Positions 43,220 to 56,159 are shown, numbered from the stretch's first letter. The stretch: DNA of 64,000 nucleotides from Galeopsis tetrahit (GCA_963675135.1 OY776124.1:5005001-5069000); one strand, 5' to 3'. Numbers and translations: made by a program. Notes: generated by a model not told the origin, from the sequence alone.

Positions 43220-44162
43220 TATTATGGTTATAAATAAATTGATTGTTTAAGATTAAAATCAATTTGGAAATTTAAGTATTAAACGGCAAAATATAAAATA
43301 TTATGAGATATAATTATTCATCTTCGGGTACAAAAACATTTTTATTGGACGTCCAATACAAGTGAGAACATTTTTAGTGTATGTAAGAAGTAATATTTTT
43401 TTCTCTTAAATTCGGCTTCCCTTGAAAATGTTTCTTAATGGTCTTTTATACACCTCAAATGATGAGTTTGTAGAGCCGATAATTTGGGCCTCACACAATG
43501 TGTTAGCCAGCCAACTCGATCGAAGCTTAATATGAGTTGGGCTCGAAAAATGTTGGCCCAAAAATATTCTGGTTAATTTAGAACGACGAGCCTGATGGAT
43601 TCAAGTCAATTTGGTCTGGCGGGCCCACTAAAAATAATTGTCGAAATTGCTAGGGAAAATTGCGAGGGTATGTAATCCCTCGTTAAATGGCGAGGAATTT
43701 TACGAGGGGAGCAAATGGACTGCTAGCCCACTAGCTTAGAGAAAAAAATTGGTCTGGCGGTGGCGGGCTTTTAAGATCAACTAAATTAATAGATTATAGA
43801 TAATGATTGAAATTTCATCTCATAAAAATGAGTTTTTTTTGTTTGGACAGCAAAAATGATATATTGATTAATGGGAGTATCAGTGTTAATAAAAAAGGGG
43901 AACAAGTACAGTTAAAGAATTGTAGAAGAGGGGGACTTAAGATAGCAACTATATATATGACAGCCCCCATTATGCAAAATAATCTAGAATTTTCACACCA
44001 ATCAATCTTGAAAAGAAAAGGAAGGAGAACATACTTGATGGTGATTTAGAAGTTGTTCTGATTTCTTTAAGTGTCTTTTCAGCTTTGATCTCCTCCATTG
44101 CAAACACTTTGCCATATTTTAATTAAGATAGAGATATTAATATATGAAGTCATATTAATATA

Positions 44163-44198
<36 letters not shown>

Positions 44199-44788
44199 TT
44201 TACATCTTTGCAAAAAGAGTAATATAATTTACCGTATGGAAATTTGACTCTAAATAAATCCAATAATACTTATCAAATCAAATAATCCATATATTATGGT
44301 CTCAAATATTCACAGAAATAATAGTGAGAATCAATGTCTAAACATGTAGATTTTGTAAATAGTAAACGGGACTTATTGCCTTGTTAATTAAGAACTTTCC
44401 AAGAAATAACCCATATGTTAATTATTTTTGTCATAATTTAAAAACCGTGAATTATATTGAAGATAGTTTTGGATCTTTTTTTTCATAATTATTGATTTCT
44501 CTTATTATTTAAACTAGAGATGTCTATCGGGCTGGCTCTTGGCCTATATATAGGGCTAGCTTAACTGAGCCACTGGTTAAATGGGCTAGGGCCTTAACTC
44601 TAGCGGGCCACGGACTAAACAGGCCACTAATAGGCTATAATAATTTTTTTTTTCTTTTAAAATTAAAGGTCTCAATTGACACGTCCAACAAGCAAAATAT
44701 ATATATAATTAGTTAATGATTGGTAAATGAGAAAACAAAAGTATGATTTAAATTTTAAACACAATTCTAAAACTCATTGGTCCTTAAT
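43220..44788. other. Spacer between segment B and LTR retrotransposon
   Basis: No gene I can support. An 80-codon open frame (43807-44049) starts at a TTG, shows no domain and is probably chance. An (AT)n tract lies at about 44163-44193. At 43500-43760 and 44520-44650 there are phrases such as GGGCTAGC, GGGCTAGGGCC and GCGAGGAATTTTACGAGG, in the style of decayed DNA-transposon ends. Confidence 0.45.
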
Positions 44789-44793
44789 ATGAC
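44789..44793. repeat. Left 5-bp TSD of LTR retrotransposon
   Basis: ATGAC, identical to 54892-54896. Confidence 0.85.
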
Positions 44794-45477
44794 TGTTGCG
44801 TCAAAAAATAACGTCTAAGGATACCGAATATTCTCGTGCGGATAATGAGAATTACGGGCCTAGATCATCACTTCTCTGCAAGCTTTCTCACGAACAATCC
44901 TCCTTCAAGCTCCTTAAAGACCTGCAAAAACACGCCGGAGAGGATTCCGGCGTGGAATCTCCGACGCTCAAGTCAGAATCTTTCTCAAGAGGATCAAAGA
45001 GGAATTTATCGTGGAGTTTTCTGTATATTCAGTATGTTCTTCGTGTGTTTCTTAGTAAAAATAAGGTAAAAAGTGTTTTTCCTGTAAAAAAAACTAACTA
45101 ATAATATGAAAATAACCTACTTTTATACCTGGCCCCTTTCCCAAGAGAGAGGGAGACTTCTTCTCCCTATATTTCCTCCAATATCCCTCAAGACTCGGCC
45201 CTGTAACATACTGCCCCTATCTTCTCGCTTAGACCTATTCCTTAATCTTATTGACAAGGAATGGTTCCTAAATCCCCTCCTCTTGGACCGAATTATTTGG
45301 CCCAAAGACCACTGAGCCTCAGACATGGGCTAAAAGCCCAATTACTCTTATTTCCCTCTTTGTGCCTGGGAGTGTATTAATCCAGCCTCCAAGCCCATTG
45401 CCCTTACTAAGACTAATTTAATTCATCTCATATCCACGTGTTGTTATTTCCGAGGACGACATATGTTATCCGCATCA
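44794..45477 (-). repeat. 3' LTR (by element orientation)
   Basis: 684 bp, TGTTGCGTCAAAA to ...CCGCATCA. A purine-rich stretch lies on the minus strand just before it (45478-45497). Confidence 0.88.
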
Positions 45478-46094
45478 ACTACTCCCACCTACTCTCGTAA
45501 AAGTGCTCGTAATTTTATGAGAGTAGGAAGATAAGATAAGATGAATTAAGCGGAATGTTCCCTTGCCCTGGTCAACATCATTTTTCAATTTCAGGAAGCA
45601 TGTTGTATAACCCTGGAAAGTGTGTCTTCAAGCGTATCACTTGAGGCTTTTCTTAGCCTTCTCCATAACTTCTCTTGTTTCTTTTCTCTTCATATGCCTT
45701 TTCTTGGCCTTCTCTTGTTTGAAGTTTGATAGTTTTAACAACTTAGCACGACCCCTACTCCCCCCAGGCCTTAAAGCCTATCAGGAGTGGAGCTCTCACT
45801 TAATAACCTGACCTCATGGCTTCAAATCAAGCTCATCATTGAACCTCAGAATTGTGAGGGGTTCTCTAATTCCCCTCAGCTTTGTGGTCTCTCTCCGATT
45901 GTAAGAAACTCTGATCCTACTTTTATACCTCTAAGTTTTTCTATGGAGGGCTAGGGTCATATATCCCTAGTCTTGAATAGTTTTAGCTGCCTCACTGTAT
46001 TTTACCTTCTTCTGTGATACATGCATACTCTATGATACTTTAGAGAATTCAGGTTTCTGTACTTACTTGATGATTTGATGATGCTCACAATTTC

Positions 46095-46250
46095 CCCTAA
46101 AAGTTATTTAAGAGTTATTTATCCTCCTGAGAGTTCGTAGGGATTATACTCTTCCCAAAAGTTATTTATACTCCTAAGAGTTTGTAAGGATTATACTCTC
46201 CCAAAAGTTAGAGTTTGTAGGGATTATACTCTCCCAAAAGTTGTTTTTTT
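46095..46250. repeat. 46-bp-type tandem repeats, left remnant
   Basis: Units like AAAAGTTATTTATACTCCTA followed by AGAGTTTGTAAGGATTATAC and TCTCCC. This is the same family as the array at 47590-48072, separated from it by a LINE insertion. Confidence 0.8.
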
Positions 46251-47588
46251 GAGCGTAAAAGGTAAATATTATAGCTCAAAAAGCGATAGTCCCGAAGAAC
46301 CACGCACTCCGTACAAACGTTCACACGCCACCTATGTCCACCCTATCAGGTTTTCGGGTAAAAAACTGTGGGTGGTAAACCCAGTGGGATAAACCCACCT
46401 CACGGAAAACCGTGAACCATCCTATGGGGTAGACCCCCACTCAAAAGTTCAACATGTACATGTTTACAAGCATCAAAATCAGGCCTAAACAATGGCCACT
46501 TCAATCTAACAAGAACCCTAAACAAACTATGCATATTACACTTATAAAAGGTCTTCTTGTCACGTCCACTCCTTGCTTCTTGCTTATCATCAAGCCCCCA
46601 ATCACTCCTTGCTGGATTTCGCCTTTCAAGTCATCGAACCAGCCTCCACGCATCCTGCCATAATAAGATACAAACAGCAGCAAATGCCCACCCAAATATG
46701 CTACAAGAAGTATGCATAAAATGATGCATAATACCTTGTAGGCAATTCTGGCCAAATTACAGACCAGTAATCGCGTTAAAATCCTTGATCTTGCTTCCAT
46801 ATCGTAGCACACTGATCTTCGTCATCCTCACGACGCTCTCGACCGTCGCCCTTACGCCTTGAAATGCATGGTCATTTCTTGCTCGCCAAATGTGGTAAAC
46901 TGTCGCACAAGCAGCCAGCCTAGCCACGTCCTTAAGCCTTTTCTTAAGCCTTCAACTCCCCCTAATGTCATCGTATAGATCATCAATATTCGTAGCTTCG
47001 TTCCTCCATCCGATCCACTGCCAAATCCTATCCCACACTGCCCTTGCAAAAGAACATTCTAACAAAAGGTGCCTAGCCGTCTCCACATTATTGACACACC
47101 AATTACAGCCCTTATCATCATCGATGTAGAACAACATATCCTTTGTAGCCAATTTGCCCCTTGCCACAAGCCACGTGATAATGGAGAACTTAGGAGGGAT
47201 GTACCCCTTCCATATCTCCTCAAACTTAAAGACATACTCCATGCTTTGATGGCTGACAATTTTTCCATACAAATTGCTTACAATGACACCTTTCGGACCC
47301 ACCGTTGAAGCCACTAAAGCAATTGCCTCCTCAACACCCCCATAGGTCTCGATCAAGCCATCTTTTATTCTAGCAATGAATCTCATCAATTTAGATCCAT
47401 TCCTCCCACACACTAACTCCCATGGACTATCCCCCTTTAGCCAATAGGTGTGCACCCAACGGACCCACATCGATTCCTTGTTTCTATGCAAATCCCAAAG
47501 ATACCGCAAGAAAAGGGTTTTATTCCAAAATTCCAGATTTCGCAAGCCAAGCCCTCCCTCCTTCTTACCCATACAAACATCATCCCAA
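46244..47588 (-). mobile_element. 5'-truncated L1 LINE nested in the LARD
   Basis: The minus-strand element ends in a poly-A tail (TTTTTTT at 46244-46250 on the plus strand). The ORF2 C-terminus reads MGKKEGGLGLRNLEFWNKTL, then the zf-RVT block (GCNWCVNNVETARHLLLECS). A frameshift near 46955 leads to the last part (ATVYHIWRARNDHAF), which stops at about 46754. Flanking CCCAAAAGTTGTT (46231-46243) and CCCAAAAAGTTGTT (47583-47597) form a plausible target duplication, though both also belong to the tandem repeat in which it sits. Confidence 0.8.
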
Positions 47589-48072
47589 AAAGTTGTTTAT
47601 ACTCGTAAGAGTTCTTAGGGATTATACTCTCCCTGAAGTTGTTTATACTCGTAAGAGTTCTTAGGGATTATACTCTCCCTGAAGTTGTTTATACTCGTAA
47701 GAGTTCTTATGGATTATACTCTCCCTGAAGTTGTTTATACTCGTAAGAGTTCTTAGGGATTATACTCTCCCAAAAGTTGTTTATACTCGTAAGAGTTCTT
47801 AAGGATTATACTCTCCCAAAAGTTGTTTATACTCGTAAGAGTTCTTAGGGATTATACTCTCCATGAAATTGTTTATACTCGTAAGAGTTCTTAGGGATTA
47901 TACTCTCCCTGAAGTTGTTTATACTCGTAAGAGTTCTTAGGGATTATACTCTCCCTGGAGTTGTTTATACTCGTAAGAGTTCTTAGGGATTATACTCTCC
48001 CTGAAGTTGTTTATACTCGTAAGAGTTCTTAGGGATTATACTCTCCTTGAAGTTGTTTATACTCTTAAGAGT
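47589..48072. repeat. 46-bp tandem array, ~10 units
   Basis: The unit is AGTTGTTTATACTCGTAAGA, GTTCTTAGGGATTATACTCT, CCCTGA, with period 46 bp. Units are nearly identical. It sits inside the non-autonomous retrotransposon. Confidence 0.92.
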
Positions 48073-48342
48073 TCTTCCCGTAATAAAGTGCATTAACTCT
48101 TTTCTGATACAGGCTCCTTTCGTACTAGGTTTAATAGGATATGATCCACATGTGTTTCCCTTAACAACAAAACAAATAAATGATTAATCATTTGGTAACT
48201 GGCATATTAATCATATCTTACCCTCCGTATCTCCTACTCCTCCTAGCTTTAGAGGTTATCGTGGATGAAGATCTTTAATCACATAACTTTAGGTGTTTCC
48301 TTTTCGAATCTTCGTATGTTGGTGTAAATCTCGCTGTCTCTT

Positions 48343-48441
48343 CCGGTGAGGTTTATATAAACCTCGCAATTCCTCAGGGTGAGGTAAACCTCGCAATTTT
48401 CAGGGTGAGGTAAACCTCGCAGGGTGAGGTAAACCTCGCAG
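48343..48441. repeat. GTGAGGTAAACCTCGC short repeats
   Basis: Four copies of (GGGTGAGGT)AAACCTCGCA, the first with TTTATATAAACC in place of AAACC. Each copy can form a small GAGGT/ACCTC hairpin. Confidence 0.8.
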
Positions 48442-49810
48442 TTTCTCTAACTTCTCTTGGCCTCGCGATCTTAGAGTGTCTTTCGCTCCTGAATTAGGGT
48501 ACCTGTAGGTTTATTCTGTCCCCTTTTCAGGGATATTACTTTCAGTCCTCCAGGGATATGGTCTTTGACCTTGGCCGTTCAGGGGTATTGCCCCACAGAT
48601 ATACTAAGTTGACTTCATAGCCAGTCAAGTATTCTCCATCTTTGTCTTAGGCATCTTAGCCATCAATTTCCTGGCTATCGGAACATAACAATCACAAGTA
48701 ATATGAATTGACTTGTTACCTCAATATTCATCTTCGCAGTTGCGCATATCTCTCGTACGTTTACAGCTCCTCGAGCAGGTCGAGGTTTAGCTTCATTGCA
48801 CATGGTCTTTTCTTGAACCTCCAGCCTCTCAACGTTGTTTGGTTTCGCTCTTTAGGATCTCGAATCTCATAATAATCTGGGGGTTCTCTAAGGTTCCCCT
48901 GAACTCACTCTTTATTCTCTTTTGTAATCCTGCTCCCTCGGGCTACTCAAGCACCTCTAGAATCTCCAACTCCTCCTCATGGGATCATTGTTTATCAACT
49001 CTAATTTTCAGGCTTATTATTTCATTCATTTAGGGCTGCTGGCCCTAAAATACCTCAAAACGCTCAAATCATGTTTCATCACTCTAAAAGAATCATCTCA
49101 TGCAATATTAAAAATTCATTATCTTTTTGGGAATAAAACTTCATAGCATCGAGCAAACAAAACAAATCAGCTCCCACTCTAAAAGTAAAAAATAAGTGGA
49201 TCATGCTCTCTCCAATAGTCTCTTCAAATGAAAATTATAATGAATATTCAATTCTCCACGTTTCATCATAAATGAGTATTTCTAGTACATGCGAGCTTCA
49301 AGGTCCTAAACGAGGACATAACTCAAGACATATCATTATTTAAAGATAAAAAGGTAAGAAACAACCTTTTTCATTTTTTCTTTTTTCAAGGACCTGAATA
49401 GGCTCAATCTATAATCCGAAATTATATCTAAAGTATAGGAACATGTCAATCACCCACAATTCGAAAATAGTTAGGTTAACCTTCGTTTCCAGAACTATAG
49501 TCATCATCAATATCTAATCATTAATTCTCCCACATAAAGTAGTCATAGAACTCAACATCTGCATTACCTACTCATGCTTCTAAGATTTCAAGTAATTCTC
49601 AATTCCAATATCATTTCTAAAATATCTACATAAGTCAATCAAGTAAGCTCAAGGGGACCATACATGCCTAACGCAATGGAAAAAGTAAGCGTGGATCATA
49701 TCTGTCAATCTCATAAAGATATGCTCATAGTAATATCGAATTAATACAAAAGATCTCAGACTTTATCAAACGTTTGTACTAACATGTGGTACCGATATAT
49801 TAATCATATC
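48442..49810. other. LARD interior without recognisable genes
   Basis: Moderately CT-rich sequence, open in short frames only. No gag or pol motif on either strand. Confidence 0.5.
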
Positions 49811-49811
49811 T

Positions 49812-49990
49812 CTGCTAGCCCTCGGAGACCGGAATACTCCCTATCTCTGCCAGCCCTTGGGGACCGGAATACTTCATATCTTTGCCAGCCCTCGGGGACT
49901 GGAATACTCCCTATCTCTACCAGCCCTCGGGGACTGGAATACTCTATATCTCCGCCAGCCCTCGGGGACCTGAATACTCCTCCAGAACCT
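49812..49990. repeat. 35-bp tandem array, 5 units
   Basis: Units start at the CAGCC/TAGCC word at 49816, 49851, 49886, 49921 and 49956. Unit: CCAGCCCTCGGGGACCGGAA then TACTCCCTATCTCTG. The open frames over it are repeat artefacts. Confidence 0.92.
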
Positions 49991-52900
49991 CTTGTGTTTT
50001 TAGCATTCCCAGAATTCTTAAAGGTTTTTGGGCTAGCCCTTCTCAAAACTTCTCACAACAAAAAGGTTAGATAGCAATTTATAGCAAGATTTTGTACTTG
50101 CTTTGTCAATATTCTAGTACTCATTCAATAAAAGGTGTATTCTCGTGCGAATCTTTCCACATATACAATACGTCTCATATTTTCGCAACATATTGATTGA
50201 AACGATTAACATCCACGCTAAACTAAATAGATTAAAATCATTCTCCACAACATCTTAGTTAAGGAGTAGTCATTTATGCAAATCACAACATATAATAGTT
50301 TATCACGATTCTATCCATCCCAGGTAAATTATTCTTCTCACTCAAATTCATGCATATCAACAAGCTTCATTCAAGCATCATATAAGTATTATATTTCACA
50401 CTAGTATAAATTACTAACAAAGATATTGCATGTTACTTAGTATTTCCTTCACAGATTAATTTCTCAACAATCACTTCTCTTTCAATCACTTCTCTTTCTT
50501 CAAGCAATATTACAATTTCGATTCACATAAAAATGCAGAGATACCTCCCTTAAGTTGTCAAGTGTGCATCGGTTAGGTGCATCCATTCCCCCCTCTTTTT
50601 TGTGAAGCGAAATTCATCTTCCTCTTTTTTCGCATTTCTCTCGAACATTGCTATTTTTTCCGATGCACGAGTCATAAGCATTTTCCAGATTATGCATATA
50701 TATCTTATCTCCTTTAACATGATCAAGCCAACAATTGGATCCATTTTCTAAGGCCCAATTTCCCTGCTGCTTTCAATCTGTAAAGAAATTAGTCTAAAGG
50801 CAAGAGGTTTTGCATTACTTCTAGAATTAGAATTAGCATTACTCTTATACAATTACTTTTAATCCCAAAGCCAAATTGAAAACTCACAAACATGAAAAGT
50901 TTTAGCCAGCAAATAAACAAGTGGCATATTCAACCACAAGCACACTGCACAATGCTTATAATAACTGACTTCAACATTATTTTTCTGCCAGCTGAAGGTT
51001 GGATTTTTCCGCAGATGGGGATAGAATCAATCAACCAACACATTATTTTAAATAGATAAAAATGCCATCCCATCACATGAAGAATTTTTAATCAGGTTTT
51101 CTCATTCATAAATGTTCAGCTTTTCAATAGGTAAGAAACATTCTTATGCTGTTTTTTACTACAGAAAAAATGTCAGAATCAAACCAAGCTTAAACTTTAA
51201 CAGGTCGTGCATCAAAAAACCTCACAAATCGTTGGATGAGATCACAAATGAACTCTGCCCGGTAAAATTGAATTTATATTATTCTCAATATTAGTACTAA
51301 AAGAGATCATGAGGCATATTTATTGTCCACCTAATATAACATCGAAGAATTTTTTTTTTGGTGTCGATTTTGATCAAGTTTTGAGCACTGCACAAATACT
51401 GTATATAGAATAGGAACCATGTTTTGGGATGACAAATATGGAACCCAAGGATTATCTACAGAGGTAATGACTCTTCTTTGTTGCTTTTGACATATTTAAA
51501 GTCTCTTTTTGTCTATTTCCAGCATGAATTTCAGATTTATATTCTCGTACCCTGAGAAAAATCATCCAATTGACATATGCATTTTTCTAATAAGAAACCA
51601 CAACGCATGTGTGATCAATGTCCCTAAGATAACTAGAAAACCTAAGATTCCCACAATTATTCTTTCGAAAAAACATATAAATGAAGCCAGTTTCATGGAT
51701 TGGCCTTCCACTCACTACATTGATAAGGGATAAATATATCAGTCTACCAACAAGTAGTGGTAGCTTCTCTTTGAGGAATTAGCTCAAACAATTAATAGGG
51801 CATAACTCATCTTTTCTTATTTCACGCTCCTGCTTAAATCAGCAAGGCAACATGAGAAACAAATAAGTTTTCCTATCCAAAACTTACTACGCTAATTTTC
51901 GACTAGCAAAACAAGCCAGAAATTCTAACCGAGAGCAAGCAAACAGGCAACAAATCTCTCTGGCATAACATCAAACACCTTGAGTGCACATTTGCTCAAC
52001 TCTTAGACATTAATCAACCAATAGATTATTTTTTGAAAAGACAAATGTAAGAAATATGTAGCTACAGCTTCTACAGTTTATTCTCATACGCAAGTCCCAA
52101 ATACGATTTGAGATTAAATTCAAGTCAAGAAGTAAGAATCACATAACCAGGTACTAAATAACTCCATACCTCTTGTTGTTTCAATGGCCAAAAGTGAAAA
52201 TCACACGAATCGGTCAACAGGTAACATAAATCATAAAGAAATCCATTCTTTTAGCTATATCCATAATCCGCCAATTAAATAATCACATGAACACTTGTTT
52301 GTTTAGATAAAGCATAACTCCATTGTATTCTTATTTTAGTAATCCCAATAAAATCCAAATACTCTGCCATTTTCATTCCCAAATTTCAATGGGTGTTTTA
52401 CTACTCAATTAATTTTCGTTTATATAAGCAGAGAAAAGCTGCCTTGATTTCACAAAATCCAAATCTTTATGCTAGAGTTTAGGTAAAATGAGATATTTCA
52501 TCAACTGTGATCTCACAATTAGAGTGCATTTAGGATAATTCCCTGTATATATACTACCATTCCTCATGAATGTGAAAAATTAGCCAAAACATAGATGGAG
52601 CTAATGCTAGTAGCAAAGAGTGGATAACAAACTGCTCCAACAAGATGCCAACAAGAAACTGAGTAGTATGATTAAAAAGATAAACAAGCATTAATTGTTC
52701 TTTCAAATAATAACATCAGATTAAGATATCTTATAGCTTATAATTTTTTTTTTTTATGAGGAATCAAGATTCAATAATCCTCCATACTTGCAGCAAAACC
52801 AACGACCAATATGAGAAGCATGCAAGTTCTATTATCTAAAAATTAAACTCGTTAGTTTTCAGCGGAAAACCACGTTAAATCATTCGTACCGGGAACAAGC

Positions 52901-53500
52901 AATTGGGTTGTGATAATTTTTATTTTAAAAAAAAACTGTACACTTCGAAATTTACACCAAATTGAGGCAGGGATCTTCAATGCATGTTTATCAACTAAAG
53001 GATATTGTAAGTATGGAGTTTCTCCATCAAAGAAATAACAAATCTCTAAGGCACAATATCAAAATTTATCAAACACGCATATTCTAATTTAGAGAATGAG
53101 AGATTTTTCAAAGTGGAGTGAAGCCTCCACAATTCTCTTGAAAGTTTCATCGAGCAGGTGTCGCGTGACACCATACACCAAGCAAATAGGGATATGAATA
53201 TTCATAAATGAAGTTCAATATTCGAATTCCATCATCACAATAAATTCATCTTTCAGATTACTCATTTGCATAAATAAATTCATAAGTTTATTAAAAACTC
53301 TGTCACAGCAGCGAGCAATTTACGCAGCACTTTAATATTTTTGTCCGAAACAAGGCCTTCTAACTTCAGACAAAATATTAATCATGATATTATGATTATA
53401 ACATGCTTTACTTCAGAAAAAATGCTTAATTTATTTTCAAGTAACTTTTCCATTCACATAATTGTTCACATCTATGTCCACTGTGTAAAATTATTTGAAA
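49991..53500. other. LARD interior, AT-rich, possibly intron-like
   Basis: No retroviral domain. The 50550-50790 stretch on the minus strand looks exon-like: an acceptor-like TTTACAG, then ATTGAAAGCAGCAGGGAAAT, with a frame of 64 codons (MDPIVGLIMLKEIRYICIIW) or a short alternative. The AT-rich rest resembles intron sequence. Together with 53582-53753 it may be a captured host gene. Confidence 0.3.
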
Positions 53501-53581
53501 CTTATGTAGAGAAATCTAAAAAAGAACTTGTAAAACCTGGGCTAAAGGACTGCCCGTAGATTTTTCTGAACAATAGTTTAC

Positions 53582-53753
53582 CTCCAATTCCATCAATGGA
53601 GTTTCCCTGCTTCCTTTTGAAACAACCTAAATTCACCATATCAAATGAGAGAGCCTTAGGCTCATCGGAACGCCTCAAGTCGGAGTCATCATCGAAGATT
53701 CCAGACGATGGAGTGGTTGTGCCTGCCTCTCCCACCTGCACGGCGGCGGCCAC
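53582..53753 (-). other. Possible captured gene exon in the retrotransposon
   Basis: The minus-strand frame reads AAAVQVGEAGTTTPSSGIF, DDDSDLRRSDEPKALSFDMV, NLGCFKRKQGNSIDGIGG, then a good splice donor (GGAG|GTAAAC). Its codon-like GC-richness differs from the AT-rich DNA that follows (lower coordinates). The start in this frame is GTG, with no ATG. The protein is not recognised. It lies just inside the retrotransposon leader, so a transduplicated host exon is a fair reading. Confidence 0.35.
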
Positions 53754-54189
53754 TATTTCAGAGAACCAGCACTGAGATTAGTACCGCGCGCGTGGATTAG
53801 GGCTATTTAGTAGATCTGGGCCTCGACGAACAGCAGTGCGGTGTCGACGAGCCTGAGCGAAACCTGCTTGCGATGGGTGTAGTGTTACCCCGCGTCAGAG
53901 GGAGACCGTGGCACATAACGTTAATGACTGCGAATCTAGAGTCTGGGTTTGTGTTTCCAATTCTTCCCACAAGATTACGCTCTTTGTCATTCTCCTACTT
54001 CTGTCTTGATTTCTGATCACTTCCGAGTTCCCCATCAATTTCAAGAAGATACCAAAATGTTCTGGAATTTAGGGCATTTGCGGCATCGATGTAGATAGAA
54101 CTAATTTCTTCAATTTCTTGCAGATTCTTGTACACAGTTCTTGTGCAGATCCCAAAATTCTAGAAATCCTCACGTCCTAGCTTGAATTT

Positions 54190-54207
54190 CCCATAGACGA
54201 CGCCAAT
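54190..54207 (-). other. Primer-binding site of the LTR retrotransposon
   Basis: The minus strand reads ATTGGCGTCGTCTATGGG directly after the LTR. It is close to the TTGGCGCCGTCTGTGGG leader common in plant Ty3/gypsy elements. This sets the minus orientation. Confidence 0.65.
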
Positions 54208-54891
54208 TGTTGCGTCAAAAAATAACGTCTAAGGATACCGAATATTCTCGTGCGGAGAATGAGAATTACGGGCCTAGATCATCACTTCTCCGCAAGCTTT
54301 CTCACGAACAATCCTCCTTCAAGCTCCTTAAAGACCTGCAAAAACACGCCGGAGAGGATTCCGGCGTGGAATCTCCGACGCTCAAGTCAGAATCTTTTTC
54401 AAGAGGATCAAAGAGGAATTTATCGTGGAGTTTTCTGTATATTCAGTATGTTCTTCGTGTGTTTCTTAGTAAAAATTAGGTAAAAAGTGTTTTTCCTGTA
54501 AAAAAAACTAACTAATAATATGAAAATAACCTACTTTTATACCTGGCCCCTTTCCCAGGAGAGAGGGAGACTTCTTCTCCCTATATTTCCTCCAATATCC
54601 CTCAAGACTCGGCCCTATAACATATTGCCCCTATCTTCTCGCTTAGACCTATTCTTTAATCTTATTGACAAGGAATGGTTCCTAAATCCCCTCATCTTGG
54701 ACCGAATTATTTGGCCCAGAGACCACTGAGCCTCAGAGATGGGCTAAAAGCCCAATTACTCTTATTTCCCTCTTTGGGCCTGGGAGTGTATTAATCCAGC
54801 CTCCAAGCCCATTGCCCTTACTAAGACTAATTTAATTCATCTCATATCCACGTGTCGTTATTTCCGAGGACGACATATTTTATCCGCATCA
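54208..54891 (-). repeat. 5' LTR (by element orientation)
   Basis: 684 bp, same length as 44794-45477, with 14 differences by eye. A minus-strand TATA box (TATAAAAG, 54534-54541) lies about 350 bp into the LTR. Confidence 0.88.
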
Positions 54892-54896
54892 ATGAC
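54892..54896. repeat. Right 5-bp TSD of LTR retrotransposon
   Basis: ATGAC, identical to 44789-44793. Confidence 0.85.
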
Positions 54897-55510
54897 CAAA
54901 TAAAGCTAAACAAATATCATAATCTAAAAATTCGGGCTAGCGGGCTAATCAGTCCGAATAAAAAAAAAACCTGAATTTAAAAGGGCCTACGATTCACGAA
55001 GGCATTGGCGAAGCAATCCACAACTAATGGTGCCTTGTCGCCTTACGTCGACCACCTGAGGTACTCCTACTATCCCTACTCGACTTCTCATCAAATATCT
55101 TTTTATGGAACGCTAAATAAGCCACTTGACATTCTAACGGAATTTATGATTCAAAAATCTTACTCCTTCTACCAAATTTCGTGGTCGTCATCGTCATCAT
55201 CGCCTTTCGCCTATCATTTCAATCGGGAAAAGATGTCTACATCTTATTTGATAAGTCCACCGTCATCAACACCTTATGAAGGATTAAGTCTTCAAAACTT
55301 TTCAGTACAAAACTAGTGGAGGTGGAATAGGTATTAATTTAGGAGTATACTCTTACCATAAATCTAATACAACAATAATCACGAGGAGAACTGAAGGCGA
55401 TAACTAATCACAGGCTGAGATTGGTTTTTGATAATCCAACTAATGATGCTCCAGAAGGACTTGATTAGAATCTTAAGCTTTAGATTGTTTTAAGTTATTT
55501 TTGAATTATG
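54897..55510. other. Spacer with an unrecognised open frame
   Basis: A frame at 55005-55316 (TTG start; contains TTNGALSPYVDHLRYSYY and a Ser-rich stretch) has no recognised domain and no ATG near its start. I treat it as unproven. The rest shows nothing. Confidence 0.4.
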
Positions 55511-55920
55511 TAGTGTTTGCAAAAATCAACAAACTACTTATAGTGTTAATTAAAATTTATGACATGTTCAATTCCATTTTATGACGCAAATAAAATAATT
55601 ATAGTACAATTAATCTGTTCTATTAATATCCGAACAAAAAATATGTAATACTTAAAAAAAATGTAAAAGAACACTTAATTTATTACTAATAAAATAATTA
55701 GATACAATTAATCTCTTCTATTAATATCCGACAAGAAATATGTAAAACTTAAAAAAGAAAATAATGTAAAACAAAAAAATAACTTAAAACAATCTAAGGG
55801 GAAGTTTGCAAACCCAATTAATTAACAACTTCTAAAATCACTTTTTATTCAAAAACTGTGAGATGAAACTTTAAAAATAAATGGTTCTAAAAGTAGTTTG
55901 TTGATTTTTGTCATCCACTA
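55511..55920. mobile_element. Foldback / hAT-like MITE
   Basis: Ends TAGTGTTTGCAAAAATCAAC and, inverted, TAGTGGATGACAAAAATCAA, sharing about 26 of 33 bases by eye. The TAGTG start resembles hAT-type MITEs. A flanking 8-bp duplication is not evident. A separate inverted pair (ATTGTTTTAAGTTATTTTTG at ~55486 and its inverse at ~55770) overlaps it, so boundaries are uncertain. Confidence 0.5.
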
Positions 55921-56159
55921 GAACAATAACTCTCCTATTAAATTCATATAACTTAATTAATTAAAACATACATATAAATACATGCATAACACAATATAAT
56001 TAACAATTAAATTCTAACAATTAACACATGCATGCATAAAAATTAACAATTCTAACAATTTTATATATACATACAACATATATGCATATATATACATATA
56101 TATACTAAACTATATATATACATATAACTTCAAATTTAACCGATTAAAACAAAAAAAAT

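Larger units (their letters stand above)
44794..54891 (-). mobile_element. 10.1-kb non-autonomous Ty3/gypsy-like LTR retrotransposon
   Basis: Two 684-bp LTRs (44794-45477, 54208-54891) and a 5-bp ATGAC duplication define a complete element. Orientation is minus: a gypsy-type leader (TTGGCGTCGTCTATGGG on the minus strand) follows the LTR at 54208, a purine-rich stretch (AGGTGGGAGTAG) precedes the other LTR, and a minus-strand TATA lies in the LTR. The 8.7-kb interior has no gag or pol, so it is a LARD-type element that needs a partner. It contains tandem arrays, a nested LINE fragment and a possible captured exon. LTRs differ at 14 positions by my eye count (~2%), which suggests insertion within about the last million years at common plant rates. 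Confidence 0.88.

Noticed and set aside
49784..50074. Frames over the 35-bp array on both strands
   Set aside because: They are open only because the repeat unit lacks stops; the peptides are repeat artefacts.
55005..55316. 103-residue Ser/Tyr-rich frame
   Set aside because: No ATG near its start, no domain, and no promoter or splice context; left as unproven spacer sequence.
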